A stretch of DNA of 64,000 bases from Rothia uropygialis (GTDB lineage: Bacteria; Actinomycetota; Actinomycetes; Actinomycetales; Micrococcaceae), in assembly GCF_004137765.1 (NCBI RefSeq), contig NZ_NOIS01000001.1, positions 620,001 through 684,000 of the forward strand, written 5' to 3'. Below, one piece after another: positions 49,052 through 61,923 of the stretch; position 1 is the stretch's first letter, and the number at the start of each line of letters is the position of its first letter. The position numbers and the translations under genes were made by a program. The notes beneath the pieces were generated by a model. The model saw nothing but the letters and a program-made list of their open reading frames with translations, was not told the origin of the DNA and did no database searches.

Positions 49052-50995
49052 GTGCAGCCGAAATCCGTCGCAGGGCGAGGGGAGACCCCGAACCCGCGGG
49101 TGGTGGCCGTCATCGTGACTTTCAACCGCCTTAACCTCCTCCGCAAGACTCTCTCGGGCGTAGCCAACGGACGTCGTGTCCCGGATCACGTGGTCCTCGT
49201 GGACAATGCGTCCACGGATGAGACCCCTCAATTCCTGGAGAACCTCGACTACGGTTTGCCGATCGACAGGGTCCGCCTCAACCGGAACCTCGGTGGCGCC
49301 GGGGGCTTTGCGGTCGGCATCGATCGTGCACTGGCCGTTCACGACGCTGACCTGGTCTGGGTCATGGACGATGACACCGAACCGCTGGCCGAGACACTCG
49401 CGGAATCCGTGGAAGCCTGGGTCGACTATTCCGATGCCCCCGAGGAGCGTCCGGCATTCATCGCCAGTAATGTCGTGTGGACCGATGGCAGGGAACATCC
49501 CATGAATTCGATGATCGAGCGCATCGGGGCGACACGAGAGCAGAAAGAACGAGCGAACAAAGTCGGAGGCAAAACGATCCGTTCCGGATCGTTCGTGTCC
49601 CTTCTCATGGATGCCGCGGCCATGAGGAGAGTGGGTCTTCCGATTGTCGATTACTTCATTTGGAACGACGATTTCGAATATTCGACTCGCCTCGCGCGGT
49701 TCCGGGATGCCATATCCCTGCCGTCCTCAGTCGTAGCTCACCACACCAAGACTTTTGGCACAACGGACGTGGACCCGGGCCCGCGGTTCTACAACGACGT
49801 GCGCAACAAACTCTGGGTTTTCAGCCGAAGTCAGTCCCTGGCCCCGTGGGAGAAGATTCTCTACGGGGGTGCGACGGGTCGGCTGTGGATCAGGACTTTC
49901 CGAAACAGCTCGAACCGCCAGGCTTTGGCCAAGTATTTGGCGCGCGGCTTCTGGGACGCAGTGCGTGCCCCCAGGAGCAACCGCCAGGCTCTCTCTGGGG
50001 TATATGACCTCGATTCCCATTCGACTCCGGAGCAAGAATCGGCCCCAAAGATTCAACATGAACCTGAGGAAGAGGGGTTCTCTCTCCTGATGCCCGTGTA
50101 TCACCGTGATACGCCGGGGGCGTTGCGCCGAGCTTTTGCATCGAATGTCTGGGAACAGACCGTGGCTCCGCATGAAGTTGTGGTGGTGGTCGATGGTCCG
50201 GTCGGCTCCGAACTCGACGAAGAAATCTTGAGATCGGTTCGAGAAGTCGAAAACCACGGAATACCGGTCCAGGTGAAAAGGCTTCTGCGCAACGGCGGCC
50301 TGGCCAATGCCTTGAACGTCGGACTGGCCGCGTGCAGCTTCCGCGTCGTCGCCCGCGCCGATGCCGACGACGAGTCCGTTCCGGAACGATTCGAGCTGAT
50401 GATTCCGTCCGTGCTCGAAGGCCGCCACCAGGCCGTCGGGTCCGCCATGTATGAGATGGACGAAGAATTTGGCCAAGTTCAATCTATACGTAAAGTTGAA
50501 ACCGATGAGCGCGCGATTCGACGGGTCGCGACCATGCGCAACCCCCTGTGTCATCCGACGGTAGTCCTGGACGCCCGGGCGGTTCGTGACGTGGGCGGTT
50601 ACGAGACGATTCCTGGCGCAGAGGACTACGGTCTCTGGGCCCGAATGCTCGACGCCGGGTATGCTTTGGGAAATTTTGCCGAACCGCTCGTGAAATACCG
50701 CGCGGGGGCGGCATCGTGGGACCGGCGCGGTGGAGTCCCTGCCGCGATTCGGGAGTTGGACCTGCAACGACACCTCCGGGCCTCCGGGTTCATCGGCCCC
50801 GTCCGGTGGGCGCGTAATGTGGTGTTGCGCGGTGGATACCGGCTCATACCGCGGCAGTGGAGGGTCGGAACCTACCGTGCGTTGATCGGTAGACGAGGAT
50901 CGAGCGCTTCTCGTGTTCAGGACGGACGAACCCCGGCGGTGCGATCCGGCATGAGACATAATGAGGCGTCACAGGAAGGAAACCAGCCCCTATGA
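49052..50995 (+). CDS. Two-domain glycosyltransferase (GlfT1-like GT2 fused to second GT2)
   Basis: A 647-residue protein with two GT2 domains. The first (about residues 15-310; VTFNRLNLLRKTL, VLVDNASTDE, VMDDDTEP, WNDDFEYSTRL) resembles GlfT1-type galactofuranosyl/rhamnosyl transferases. The second (about 335-570; LLMPVYHRDTPGALRRAF, VVVVVDGP, RADADDES, GAEDYGLWARM) is a classic GT2 with DxD-like ADADD. Two consecutive sugar additions to a lipid-linked glycan are likely, and sugar identity unknown. GTG 49052 follows GGGGAAAGGA. The stop overlaps the next start (ATGA). Confidence 0.85.
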   Translation: MQPKSVAGRGETPNPRVVAVIVTFNRLNLLRKTLSGVANGRRVPDHVVLVDNASTDETPQFLENLDYGLPIDRVRLNRNLGGAGGFAVGIDRALAVHDADLVWVMDDDTEPLAETLAESVEAWVDYSDAPEERPAFIASNVVWTDGREHPMNSMIERIGATREQKERANKVGGKTIRSGSFVSLLMDAAAMRRVGLPIVDYFIWNDDFEYSTRLARFRDAISLPSSVVAHHTKTFGTTDVDPGPRFYNDVRNKLWVFSRSQSLAPWEKILYGGATGRLWIRTFRNSSNRQALAKYLARGFWDAVRAPRSNRQALSGVYDLDSHSTPEQESAPKIQHEPEEEGFSLLMPVYHRDTPGALRRAFASNVWEQTVAPHEVVVVVDGPVGSELDEEILRSVREVENHGIPVQVKRLLRNGGLANALNVGLAACSFRVVARADADDESVPERFELMIPSVLEGRHQAVGSAMYEMDEEFGQVQSIRKVETDERAIRRVATMRNPLCHPTVVLDARAVRDVGGYETIPGAEDYGLWARMLDAGYALGNFAEPLVKYRAGAASWDRRGGVPAAIRELDLQRHLRASGFIGPVRWARNVVLRGGYRLIPRQWRVGTYRALIGRRGSSASRVQDGRTPAVRSGMRHNEASQEGNQPL

Positions 50996-52902
50996 GCGGC
51001 TCCGCACTATCCGGCGAGCGGTCGAGTACCGGATACGAACGACCGCGTCTTTGGCTGTGGACCCAGGTCTTCTTGGATTCTGTCGCCTGGGTCGTGGCGG
51101 TTCTTCTGAGCCTCTTCCTGCGCTACGAGATGGACTACAAGCTCGTGCACACCCCTGGTCTTGTACTCGTTTGCGTACTGGCCGTCGTCGCGCAGCTCGT
51201 CGTCGGCAGCGTGTTCGCGTTGTACCGCGGCAGATACAGTTTTGGCAGCTTTGATGAGGCCAAGGCCCTGATGTTGGTCACGGTCATCGTGACCGCCCTG
51301 GTGCAGATCGTGCTCCTGTTCTTCGGAGTCTCGTTGCACATGCCGCGGTCCATTCCCCTGATCGCTTTCCCCTTCGCCCTGCTGTTCATGGCCGCGGTGC
51401 GCTATCTCAAGCGCATGTACGTGGAATCGAAATCGAAACCCAGTGCCCATGCTCCGCACGCGGTCGTCTATGGCGCAGGTTTCTTGGCCAACACCCTGAT
51501 CACCCAAATGGTGCAGGACAAGGATTCGCCGTATCTGCCCGTTGCGTTGATCGACGACGACCCGGCCAAAAAGCACCTGCGCATCAATTCGGTTCCGGTC
51601 TCCGGCAATATCACGCATTTGCGTCAGGTCATGAGGCGCGCGAATGCCCGTGTCCTGATCATCGCGATGGCCAACGTCAAATCGTCGCTCATGACGCAGA
51701 TCAACGAAGAGCTCGAAGGCATGGACGTTCGGATTCTGACGGCCCCTCCGCTGCGAGACATGTTCGGCAATACGGCGGGAAACACCTTGGATCTGCGAGA
51801 CATCCGCCTCGAGGACATCGTGGGGCAGCGGGCCGTGGACATCAACGTGGAGGGCATCGCCAAGTATCTGACGGGCAAGCGTGTCCTGGTCACCGGCGCT
51901 GGGGGCTCCATAGGTTCAGAACTGTGTCGACAGATCGGTCATTTCTCGCCTTCCGAGCTCATCATGCTGGACCGTGACGAATCGGCTCTCCAGGCCACCC
52001 AGATTTCGATGACGGGGCGTGGCCTTCTCGACGGGCAGGACACCGTACTCGCGGACATTCGGGATCGGGAAGCGCTCAACTCCATCTTCGCCATGCGCCG
52101 TCCGCAGGTCGTCTTCCATGCTGCGGCCCTCAAACATGTTTCCTTGTTGGAGCAGTACCCCAACGAAGCCTGGCAGACCAACGTCGAAGGCTCCCGCAAC
52201 GTCCTTCAGGCCTCAGCCTCCGTCGACGTCGAGGTCTTCGTCAATGTTTCGACCGACAAAGCTGCTGACCCGACCACGGTGCTCGGCCACTCGAAACGGA
52301 TGGCCGAGAAAATGACCGCTTGGATGGGACATCACACGAACGGGCGTTACGCCTCGGTGCGTTTCGGCAATGTCTTCGGGTCCAGGGGATCGATGTTGCC
52401 TCTTTTCACGGAGCAGATTCGTCGCGGCGGCCCGATCACGGTGACGGACAAAGAGGCCACTCGCTACTTCATGACGATTCCGGAAGCCTGTCAGCTGGTC
52501 ATTCAAGCCGGTGCCATCGGCGCTCCGGGCGAGGTGCTCATTCTGGACATGGGACAACCGGTCCGCATTTACGACGTCGCGCGTCATCTCATCCAGATGA
52601 GCGGTCGCAACGACATCGAGATCGTTTTCACGGGCCTGCGGCAGGGTGAGAAACTGCACGAGGACCTGGTCGGAGCAGGGGAGCTGGGGACCCATCGTGG
52701 CCATCCGCAGATCTCTCACACGCAATCGACCCAGCTTGATCCCGCCCGGTTGGATCGCCACGAATGGAAAGTTAGGGGAAACATCCCGACGACGCAAGAG
52801 ATGCCCGTGATCGGTCAGTCGTCGACCACCTGGGCGGAGCGTGCGTCCACCGACGGAACTGCCTCGAGCGCCGACGACGACGGCCGTGAAGAGTCAGCAT
52901 GA
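50992..52902 (+). CDS. Membrane-bound nucleotide-sugar 4,6-dehydratase, CapD/PglF-like
   Basis: A 636-residue polysaccharide biosynthesis protein. The N-terminal part has four membrane helices (to about residue 145), then a CoA-binding-like Rossmann domain (VVYGAGFLANTLI), then an extended SDR (GAGGSIGSELCRQIG, FVNVSTDKAADPTTV, HSKRMAEKM). Homologues convert UDP-GlcNAc to a 4-keto-6-deoxy sugar, the first step to diamino-trideoxy sugars. ATG 50992 overlaps the upstream stop and its own stop overlaps the next ATG, so the three glycan genes form one coupled unit. Confidence 0.9.
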   Translation: MSGSALSGERSSTGYERPRLWLWTQVFLDSVAWVVAVLLSLFLRYEMDYKLVHTPGLVLVCVLAVVAQLVVGSVFALYRGRYSFGSFDEAKALMLVTVIVTALVQIVLLFFGVSLHMPRSIPLIAFPFALLFMAAVRYLKRMYVESKSKPSAHAPHAVVYGAGFLANTLITQMVQDKDSPYLPVALIDDDPAKKHLRINSVPVSGNITHLRQVMRRANARVLIIAMANVKSSLMTQINEELEGMDVRILTAPPLRDMFGNTAGNTLDLRDIRLEDIVGQRAVDINVEGIAKYLTGKRVLVTGAGGSIGSELCRQIGHFSPSELIMLDRDESALQATQISMTGRGLLDGQDTVLADIRDREALNSIFAMRRPQVVFHAAALKHVSLLEQYPNEAWQTNVEGSRNVLQASASVDVEVFVNVSTDKAADPTTVLGHSKRMAEKMTAWMGHHTNGRYASVRFGNVFGSRGSMLPLFTEQIRRGGPITVTDKEATRYFMTIPEACQLVIQAGAIGAPGEVLILDMGQPVRIYDVARHLIQMSGRNDIEIVFTGLRQGEKLHEDLVGAGELGTHRGHPQISHTQSTQLDPARLDRHEWKVRGNIPTTQEMPVIGQSSTTWAERASTDGTASSADDDGREESA

Positions 52903-53927
52903 TAGAGACAGCCTCTCCCGGACCCTCGCAATTTCTGATCCCGGCCTTGACAGCCCTGGTGCTGGGCTTGGTCCTGCCCTTCGCGGTTCTGCCCTTCCTG
53001 AGGTGGCTGGGAATCGTGGACATCCCGGGCCACCGGTCCTCCCATACGGTTCCTACCGTCCGGGGAATGGGCCTGGCAACGGCTATCGCGGCGTTGCTCG
53101 CGTTGGGGATGAGCACTCTGATGGCGCTCGTCGACGTCGACCGGTCGGTCATGGTAGCGGTTGTCGTTGGAATGATCGCTTCGGCCGCTCTCGGTTGGGC
53201 CGAAGATTACCGGGGACTTCCCGTCAGATGGCGGGCCGGCTTTCAACTCCTGATCGGCTTGGCGGTGACTTCGGCGCTCACTTACATTCTGGGCACCCCG
53301 GCGTGGTGGATCCCCGTGGGCATGCTCGCCATCGCCGGATATATCAACGTTGCCAATTTCATGGACGGGCTCAACGGGATTTCGGGCTTGCAGGGTCTGG
53401 TCGTGGGAGCGGCTTATGCCTATGCGGGATGGGCCACTCACCTGACATGGCTTGTGGTCTGTGGTGCCGCGATCGCCGGTGCCTTCTTGGCGTTCCTACC
53501 CTGGAATCTGGCCGGAAAACGTGTATTCCTCGGCGATACGGGCTCGTATTTTCTCGGCGGGGCCATCGCCTGCTGCGCGGTGGCCGCATTTCTTTCGAAT
53601 ATTTACGTCGAGTACATTCTTTCCCCGCTGGTCATTTATCTCGCGGACACGGGCTTCACCCTCGTCAAGAGGATCTACCGGGGCGAAGCCTGGTATCAAC
53701 CGCATCGTCAGCACGTCTATCAGCAACTGACCGACCTGGGGTTCAGCCACGTGGCTTCGTCGCTCGTGGTGACTTTCGCGACCGTCGCGGTCACAGTCAT
53801 TACCGTAGTAGCCCTGCCCTTTGAGGTGGACGGGCTGATGTGGATGGGCCTCCTCGTGGTCTGCATCGTGATTCTCTATCTGGCACTGCCGACAATCCTT
53901 GGGAAAATGCGGAGCGGCGCATCATGA
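52899..53927 (+). CDS. Undecaprenyl-phosphate sugar-1-phosphate transferase, WecA/MraY family
   Basis: Glycosyltransferase family 4 membrane enzyme that starts a lipid-linked glycan by moving a GlcNAc (or related) 1-phosphate to undecaprenyl phosphate. The 342-residue protein has about ten membrane segments, the catalytic NFMDGLNGISG, FLGDTGSYFLG and the C-terminal PHRQHVYQQL. Sugar specificity is not decided; in this operon it may use the product of the CapD-like enzyme. It overlaps both neighbours by ATGA. Confidence 0.9.
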   Translation: MIETASPGPSQFLIPALTALVLGLVLPFAVLPFLRWLGIVDIPGHRSSHTVPTVRGMGLATAIAALLALGMSTLMALVDVDRSVMVAVVVGMIASAALGWAEDYRGLPVRWRAGFQLLIGLAVTSALTYILGTPAWWIPVGMLAIAGYINVANFMDGLNGISGLQGLVVGAAYAYAGWATHLTWLVVCGAAIAGAFLAFLPWNLAGKRVFLGDTGSYFLGGAIACCAVAAFLSNIYVEYILSPLVIYLADTGFTLVKRIYRGEAWYQPHRQHVYQQLTDLGFSHVASSLVVTFATVAVTVITVVALPFEVDGLMWMGLLVVCIVILYLALPTILGKMRSGAS

Positions 53928-54412
53928 AGCTGCCTCCGTGGCTGAGACGAGACCGGCAAACCGACCGACCCGCGCTTTTTATGAGCGAGGCTTCCTTGGG
54001 CAACCTTGGCGTGTCCTTTGTGATTTTCGTCATCATCGCGGCAATTTATGACGTGAGGCACGCTGCCCCCGCCGCCGTCTTCGGGTTGGGAATCATTGTG
54101 ATTTCCACGCTTGCAACGTGGCTCGTGACGTTACTCGTGACCCGCCTGGGGCAGGACCCTGCGCTGTTCCTGCTCGTCGGTTACGTCATCAAGATCATGG
54201 TCGGCGCCGCTTTGCTGCTCGTGGTGCCGTTCCCGCAGTCGTGGTCCGCCGCATGGGCGCTTGCCGCGGCAATCTGGGCAGTGGTGACGATCCTGGGAAC
54301 TCAACTATGGGTAATCGGGCGCCTCCGGATACCATATTTCTCATCAGCCGATTCGGTGCCAACTCGGCACTCGGGGAAGACCAACCACTGTGAGGGCGGA
54401 AAAGACTCATGA
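53924..54412 (+). CDS. AtpI-like membrane protein upstream of the ATP synthase genes
   Basis: A 162-residue protein with four hydrophobic segments (about residues 29-46, 53-74, 84-104 and 110-125), in the position and form of ATP synthase protein I (AtpI/UncI), which helps c-ring assembly or stability. The start MKLPPWLRRDRQTDRP is soluble. ATG 53924 overlaps the WecA-like gene stop and its stop overlaps the atpZ start. Assigned by topology and context, not by a clear motif. Confidence 0.65.
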   Translation: MKLPPWLRRDRQTDRPALFMSEASLGNLGVSFVIFVIIAAIYDVRHAAPAAVFGLGIIVISTLATWLVTLLVTRLGQDPALFLLVGYVIKIMVGAALLLVVPFPQSWSAAWALAAAIWAVVTILGTQLWVIGRLRIPYFSSADSVPTRHSGKTNHCEGGKDS

Positions 54413-54699
54413 CTTCGGATCGCCAGGGAGGCAATCCCAGGTCCAGAGCGTTCCGGGATCAACCGGAAAAGCAAGACCTTCGCAACGCCGGGGACCTCGT
54501 TAACCAGGGCGGACTGTCCGGGTCGATCATGGTCCTTCTCTACGTAGTGATCGGTACGGCCTTCTGGAGTTTGGTAGGCTTTGGGCTGGATCGCTTGCTG
54601 GGGACACGATGGATCGTGTGGCTCGGCGCTGGCATAGGGGCCTTCGCCGGTTTCTACTTGGTGTACCTCCATATGCGGCCGCGGGACGGCGACGACTAG
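54409..54699 (+). CDS. atpZ: AtpZ/AtpI-family protein
   Basis: A 96-residue two-helix protein with the AtpZ signature (YVVIGTAFWSLVGFGLDRLLGT followed at once by WIVWLGAGIGAFAGFYLVYLHMR, shown here as separate helices). AtpZ works with AtpI in ATP synthase assembly or Mg2+/Ca2+ handling in some bacteria. The N-terminal 35 residues are polar. ATG 54409 overlaps the upstream stop; atpB follows after 99 bases. Confidence 0.8.
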   Translation: MTSDRQGGNPRSRAFRDQPEKQDLRNAGDLVNQGGLSGSIMVLLYVVIGTAFWSLVGFGLDRLLGTRWIVWLGAGIGAFAGFYLVYLHMRPRDGDD

Positions 54700-54798
54700 T
54701 CGCTTCAGACCTCCTCAAGCAACTGACCGAATACTTGATCGAGGCCTTGAGCAATCTCTGGCTTCGAGGACGCAAACCTTCCTGAGAAAGGACACGCC

Positions 54799-55587
54799 TT
54801 GCTGGAAACCGGGCACGTCGTCGCGGCATATCAGGCCCCCACGATCGAGGACATGCATCTGCCTGATCTGTTCAACGTCGGTAGCTTCGGCTTCGGCAAG
54901 CAGATGCTCCTGATGCTGCTGGCGGTCGCCGTTGTGGCCGTATTCTTCATGGTCGCCGGCCGTCGTCGCGCCATGGTTCCTGGAAAACTCCAGTTCGCGG
55001 GCGAAATGGGTTACGGATTCGTCCGAAATTCTCTGGCCAAGGACATCATCGGCGTTCACCACTTCAAGCCGTTCGTGCCTCTGTTGTTCACTTCCTTCTT
55101 CTTCATCCTGGTCAACAACCTCTGGGGTTCGATCCCTTTCTTCCAGCTTCCGACCTTCTCACACGCCGGCAGCGCCTACTTCATGGCCGGTTTCGCGTAT
55201 CTGTGCTGGGTCGGCGCGGGGATCAAGAACAAGGGCGTTGGCGGCTTCTTCAAAGCCATGACCATGCCTTCCGGTGTTCCTCCGGTTTTCTACATCATCC
55301 TGATTCCGATCGAGTTCTTGTCGAACCTGATTATTCGTCCGATCACGCACTCCCTGCGTTTGTTCGCAACCATGTTCGCCGGCCACATGGCCATCATGGT
55401 TGCGGCAAGTCTGACCGCATTCCTGATTACCCAGGTCGGAGGGCTCGGAATCGTGGCTTCGCTCTTCTCCGGCGTTTTCGGAATCTTCCTCTTCTTCCTG
55501 GAACTGTTGATTCAGGCCATCCAGGCATACGTTTTCACGCTTCTCTTCGCGGTCTACCTTCAGGGCGCCGTGGCGGAAGCACACTAG
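54799..55587 (+). CDS. atpB: ATP synthase Fo subunit a
   Basis: Proton-channel stator subunit. The 262-residue membrane protein carries the essential Arg in RPITHSLRLFATMFAGH, and the terminal helix LELLIQAIQAYVFTLL with the conserved Gln. TTG 54799 is the start, with AGAAAGGACA upstream. Beginning of the atpBEFHAGDC operon. Confidence 0.96.
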   Translation: MLETGHVVAAYQAPTIEDMHLPDLFNVGSFGFGKQMLLMLLAVAVVAVFFMVAGRRRAMVPGKLQFAGEMGYGFVRNSLAKDIIGVHHFKPFVPLLFTSFFFILVNNLWGSIPFFQLPTFSHAGSAYFMAGFAYLCWVGAGIKNKGVGGFFKAMTMPSGVPPVFYIILIPIEFLSNLIIRPITHSLRLFATMFAGHMAIMVAASLTAFLITQVGGLGIVASLFSGVFGIFLFFLELLIQAIQAYVFTLLFAVYLQGAVAEAH

Positions 55588-55703
55588 AATTCCGGGGAAA
55601 CCTGGATCGGGGTTTGACCTGCCCATCGGTCGAATCCACCGCCATAGACATGCCCTCGCGGCACATTAAGCCCGAACTCGGGCATCACGAAAGGAAATAG
55701 CCA

Positions 55704-55913
55704 ATGGAAATTACAGGTTCGCTCAGCGCCATCGGTTACGGTCTCGCAGCCATCGGCGGCGGCATCGGCGTCGGCCTCATCTTCGCGGCTTACATGACCT
55801 CCGTTGCCCGTCAGCCCGAGTCCCAGCGCGTTCTGCAGCCCATGCTGTTCCTGGGCTTCGCCGTGGTTGAGGCTCTCGCGATTCTGGGTCTGGTTCTGGC
55901 ATTCATCCAGTAG
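55704..55913 (+). CDS. atpE: ATP synthase Fo subunit c
   Basis: Proteolipid of the rotor ring. The 69-residue hairpin has the glycine-rich first helix ([16 protein letters not shown]), the RQPE polar loop (ARQPESQ) and the ion-carrying Glu in [11 protein letters not shown]. The residues around the Glu lack the polar set of Na+ rings, so it is a proton type. ATG 55704 follows GAAAGGAAATAG. Confidence 0.97.
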   Translation: MEITGSLSAIGYGLAAIGGGIGVGLIFAAYMTSVARQPESQRVLQPMLFLGFAVVEALAILGLVLAFIQ

Positions 55914-55947
55914 CCCCGCAGGCTGCTCAACCCCTAGACAGAACTAG

Positions 55948-56516
<569 letters not shown>

Positions 56517-56517
<1 letters not shown>

Positions 56518-57335
56518 TGGCAGGAGTATCGACTGAATCACTCAAGAAGCTGAGCCAGCTGTTCGAACAGCGCTTTTCCAGCGAGGCCAACGCCTCGATG
56601 AGCGAAGAGCTGTTTTCGGTTGCGGAATTGATCGATCACAACGGTGCTCTGCGCCGTGGCCTGACGGATCCTTCCCGCGAACCCGAACAGCGCGGCAAGG
56701 TGGCTTCGAGCGTATTGGAAGGCAAGGTTTACCCGGCCGTACGCGAAACCGTGGCTCGTGCGGCGGCCTCTCGCTGGTCGGCAGAACGGGATCTCGCAGA
56801 TGCTCTTGAGCACCTCGGGGTACTGGCTGCCGCATTTGCGGCGGAAAATCGCGCCGGCCAGGACACCTTGTCGACCGTCATCGAGGACTTGTTGAGATTT
56901 TCGAAGACGGTGCAGGCTGACCCCAAGGTCCAGACTGCGTTGACTGATCAACGGGCTGACAACGCCGCGAAGAAGCAACTTGCAGCTCGAATCAGTGCAG
57001 CGCGGACGGAGGAAGGCCGCCTCCTGATCAACCAGGTCGTGGAGCATCCCCGCGGTGTTCAGCCCGCCGATTTGGCCGAGAAGTTCGCCGAGACCCTGGT
57101 TGCGCTCTCGCAGCGTTTCATCGCCAAAGTCACGACGAGCGCCCCGTTGGACGAGCAACGGCTCGCGCGGCTCGAGAAAGCCATTTCCGCGGTCTACGAA
57201 CGGGACATGACACTCGACGTCACGGTCGATCCCGAGGTGATGGGCGGTCTCAAGGTTCAGGTCGGCGACGAAGTCATCGACGGAACCGTCTCGTCCCGGA
57301 TCTCGAATCTCGACCGCTCGGTGTCTTCCTCGTGA
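56517..57335 (+). CDS. atpH: ATP synthase F1 subunit delta
   Basis: Stalk cap joining F1 to subunit b. At 272 residues it is the long actinobacterial form; the final 100 residues contain the conserved delta signature with VTTSAPLDEQRLARLE, DVTVDPEVMGGLKVQVG and the end DGTVSSRISNLDR. ATG 56517 overlaps the atpF stop. A 141-base gap precedes atpA. Confidence 0.95.
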
Positions 57336-57476
57336 GGGCCTTCCACGGCGATTCAGTCTGATACACAGCTGGGTCGCCCGTGAGGGATCGAAGAATTCAC
57401 GGTGCGACCCACCCATACACGTACACTCGGTTCCAGAAGCAATGGGACCACCAATCTAGGAGAGCAGGGACACAAG

Positions 57477-59114
57477 ATGGCCGATTTGACCATCAATGCC
57501 GATGATGTCCGCAGCGCGCTCGACGAGTTCGCGGCATCGTACGAACCCGGCGACGCACAGCGTGTCGAAGTCGGACGCGTCAGCAGTGCAGGTGACGGTA
57601 TCGCTCGTATCGAGGGTCTGCCCTCGGTCATGGCGAACGAACTTCTTCGTTTCGAAGATGGCACTCTGGGCCTGGCCCAGAGCCTTGACACCCGTGACAT
57701 CGGCGCGATCGTACTGGGCGAATTCGCCGGCATTGAAGAAGGACAAGAAGTTCACCGGACCGGGGAAGTACTTTCCGTGCCCGTGGGCGACGCTTTCTTG
57801 GGTCGCGTGGTCGACCCCTTGGGCCAGCCGATCGACGATCTCGGACCGGTTGAGTCCGAGGGACGCCGCGCTCTGGAGCTTCAGGCCCCGGGCGTGACTC
57901 AGCGCAAGTCGGTCCACGAGCCTCTCCAGACCGGTCTCAAGGCGATCGACGCCATGATCCCGATCGGCCGTGGGCAGCGTCAGCTCATCATCGGCGACCG
58001 CCAGACCGGCAAGACCGCGATCGGTGTCGACGCGATCCTGAACCAGAAGGACAACTGGGAGTCGGGCGACGTCAACAAGCAGGTTCGCTGCATCTACGTT
58101 GCCGTGGGGCAGAAGGCCTCGACCATCGCCTCGGTCCGCCAGACGCTCGAAGAGAACGGTGCCCTCGAGTACACGACCATCGTGGCCTCGCCCGCATCGG
58201 ATGCTGCCGGCTTCAAGTACCTGGCCCCCTACGCGGGCTCCGCAATCGGCCAGCACTGGATGTACGGGGGCAAGCACGTCCTCATCGTCTTTGATGACCT
58301 GTCCAAGCAGGCCGAGGCTTACCGTGCGGTGTCGCTCTTGCTGCGCCGCCCGCCGGGACGCGAAGCCTACCCGGGTGACGTCTTCTACCTGCACTCCCGT
58401 CTGTTGGAGCGTTGTGCCAAGCTCTCCGACGAGCTCGGTGCAGGCTCGATGACCGGGTTGCCGATCATCGAGACCAAGGCGAATGACGTCTCTGCGTTCA
58501 TTCCGACCAACGTCATCTCGATTACGGACGGCCAGATCTTCCTGCAGTCGGATCTCTTCAACTCCAACCAGCGCCCGGCTGTCGACGTCGGTGTTTCGGT
58601 TTCGCGTGTGGGCGGTTCGGCACAGATCAAGGCCATGAAGAAGGTTTCCGGCACACTCAAGCTGGACCTTGCTCAGTACCGCTCGATGCAGGCCTTCGCA
58701 ATGTTCGCCTCCGACCTGGACGAGACTTCTCGTCGCCAGCTGGTGCGCGGTGCGCGACTCATGGAATTGCTCCGTCAGCCGCAGTACACCCCGTATCCGG
58801 TCGAAGAGCAGGTCGTTTCGATCTGGGCCGGTACCAATGGCTACATGGACGAGGTCGAGGTCTCCGACGTGCTCGAGTTCGAGAAGCGTTTCATCGACCA
58901 TCTTCGTCGCCAGACCAACGTCCTGGGGGCGATCCGCGACAGCGGCAAGCTCGAGGACGATACCCTGGCCGAGCTGAAGACCGCGATCGACAACGTCAAG
59001 CGCGACTTCATGGCCGGTCAGAACGATGGTGCCGGTGCGGTCCGCGCCGGTCACGAGGAGCACACCCCCGTGAACGATTCGGAAGTCGATCAGGAACAGA
59101 TCGTCAAGCGATAA
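57477..59114 (+). CDS. atpA: ATP synthase F1 subunit alpha
   Basis: Non-catalytic nucleotide-binding subunit. The 545-residue product has P-loop [10 protein letters not shown], the [13 protein letters not shown] arch and the alpha signature [20 protein letters not shown] 57477 follows GCAGGGA; the open frame further upstream is not used. The acidic C-terminal tail extends about 30 residues past the core. Confidence 0.97.
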   Translation: MADLTINADDVRSALDEFAASYEPGDAQRVEVGRVSSAGDGIARIEGLPSVMANELLRFEDGTLGLAQSLDTRDIGAIVLGEFAGIEEGQEVHRTGEVLSVPVGDAFLGRVVDPLGQPIDDLGPVESEGRRALELQAPGVTQRKSVHEPLQTGLKAIDAMIPIGRGQRQLIIGDRQTGKTAIGVDAILNQKDNWESGDVNKQVRCIYVAVGQKASTIASVRQTLEENGALEYTTIVASPASDAAGFKYLAPYAGSAIGQHWMYGGKHVLIVFDDLSKQAEAYRAVSLLLRRPPGREAYPGDVFYLHSRLLERCAKLSDELGAGSMTGLPIIETKANDVSAFIPTNVISITDGQIFLQSDLFNSNQRPAVDVGVSVSRVGGSAQIKAMKKVSGTLKLDLAQYRSMQAFAMFASDLDETSRRQLVRGARLMELLRQPQYTPYPVEEQVVSIWAGTNGYMDEVEVSDVLEFEKRFIDHLRRQTNVLGAIRDSGKLEDDTLAELKTAIDNVKRDFMAGQNDGAGAVRAGHEEHTPVNDSEVDQEQIVKR

Positions 59115-59172
59115 GACCTGAGGATGCGCGGCTCGCGAGGGCCGTGCATCGTCCGGGCTGAAAGGAAGCTCT

Positions 59173-61621
<2,449 letters not shown>

Positions 61622-61623
61622 TC

Positions 61624-61890
61624 ATGGCATCCGTCCTGAAGGTAGAAGTGGTTTCTCGCGAAGCCGTCGTGTGGCAGGGCGAGGCCAAGTACGTGCGCGC
61701 CCGGACGGCCGCCGGTGATATCGGTGTGCTGGCCGGCCACGCGCCCACCCTCGCCCTCCTCGCGGATGACGGGGAATTGGTCATCGACCCGGTGGACGGA
61801 GAGCGCAAAACGGCTCGGTTGCAAGAAGGATTCCTCACGGTATCCAACGACACCGTCGTGATAGCGGCCACGAGTAGCTCTGAGTTCTAA
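61624..61890 (+). CDS. atpC: ATP synthase F1 subunit epsilon, short form
   Basis: Rotor subunit at the base of gamma. The 88-residue product covers only the N-terminal beta-sandwich (VEVVSREAVVWQGEAKYVRA, GDIGVLAGHAP, LQEGFLTVSNDTVVIAA). The C-terminal pair of helices that inhibits ATP hydrolysis in E. coli epsilon is absent. The stop is followed at once by a terminator, so it is a true end and not a frameshift. Short forms seem usual in Micrococcales. Confidence 0.94.
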   Translation: MASVLKVEVVSREAVVWQGEAKYVRARTAAGDIGVLAGHAPTLALLADDGELVIDPVDGERKTARLQEGFLTVSNDTVVIAATSSSEF

Positions 61891-61923
61891 CATCGTGTGA
61901 ACGATCGATCCTCAGCGATCGAA

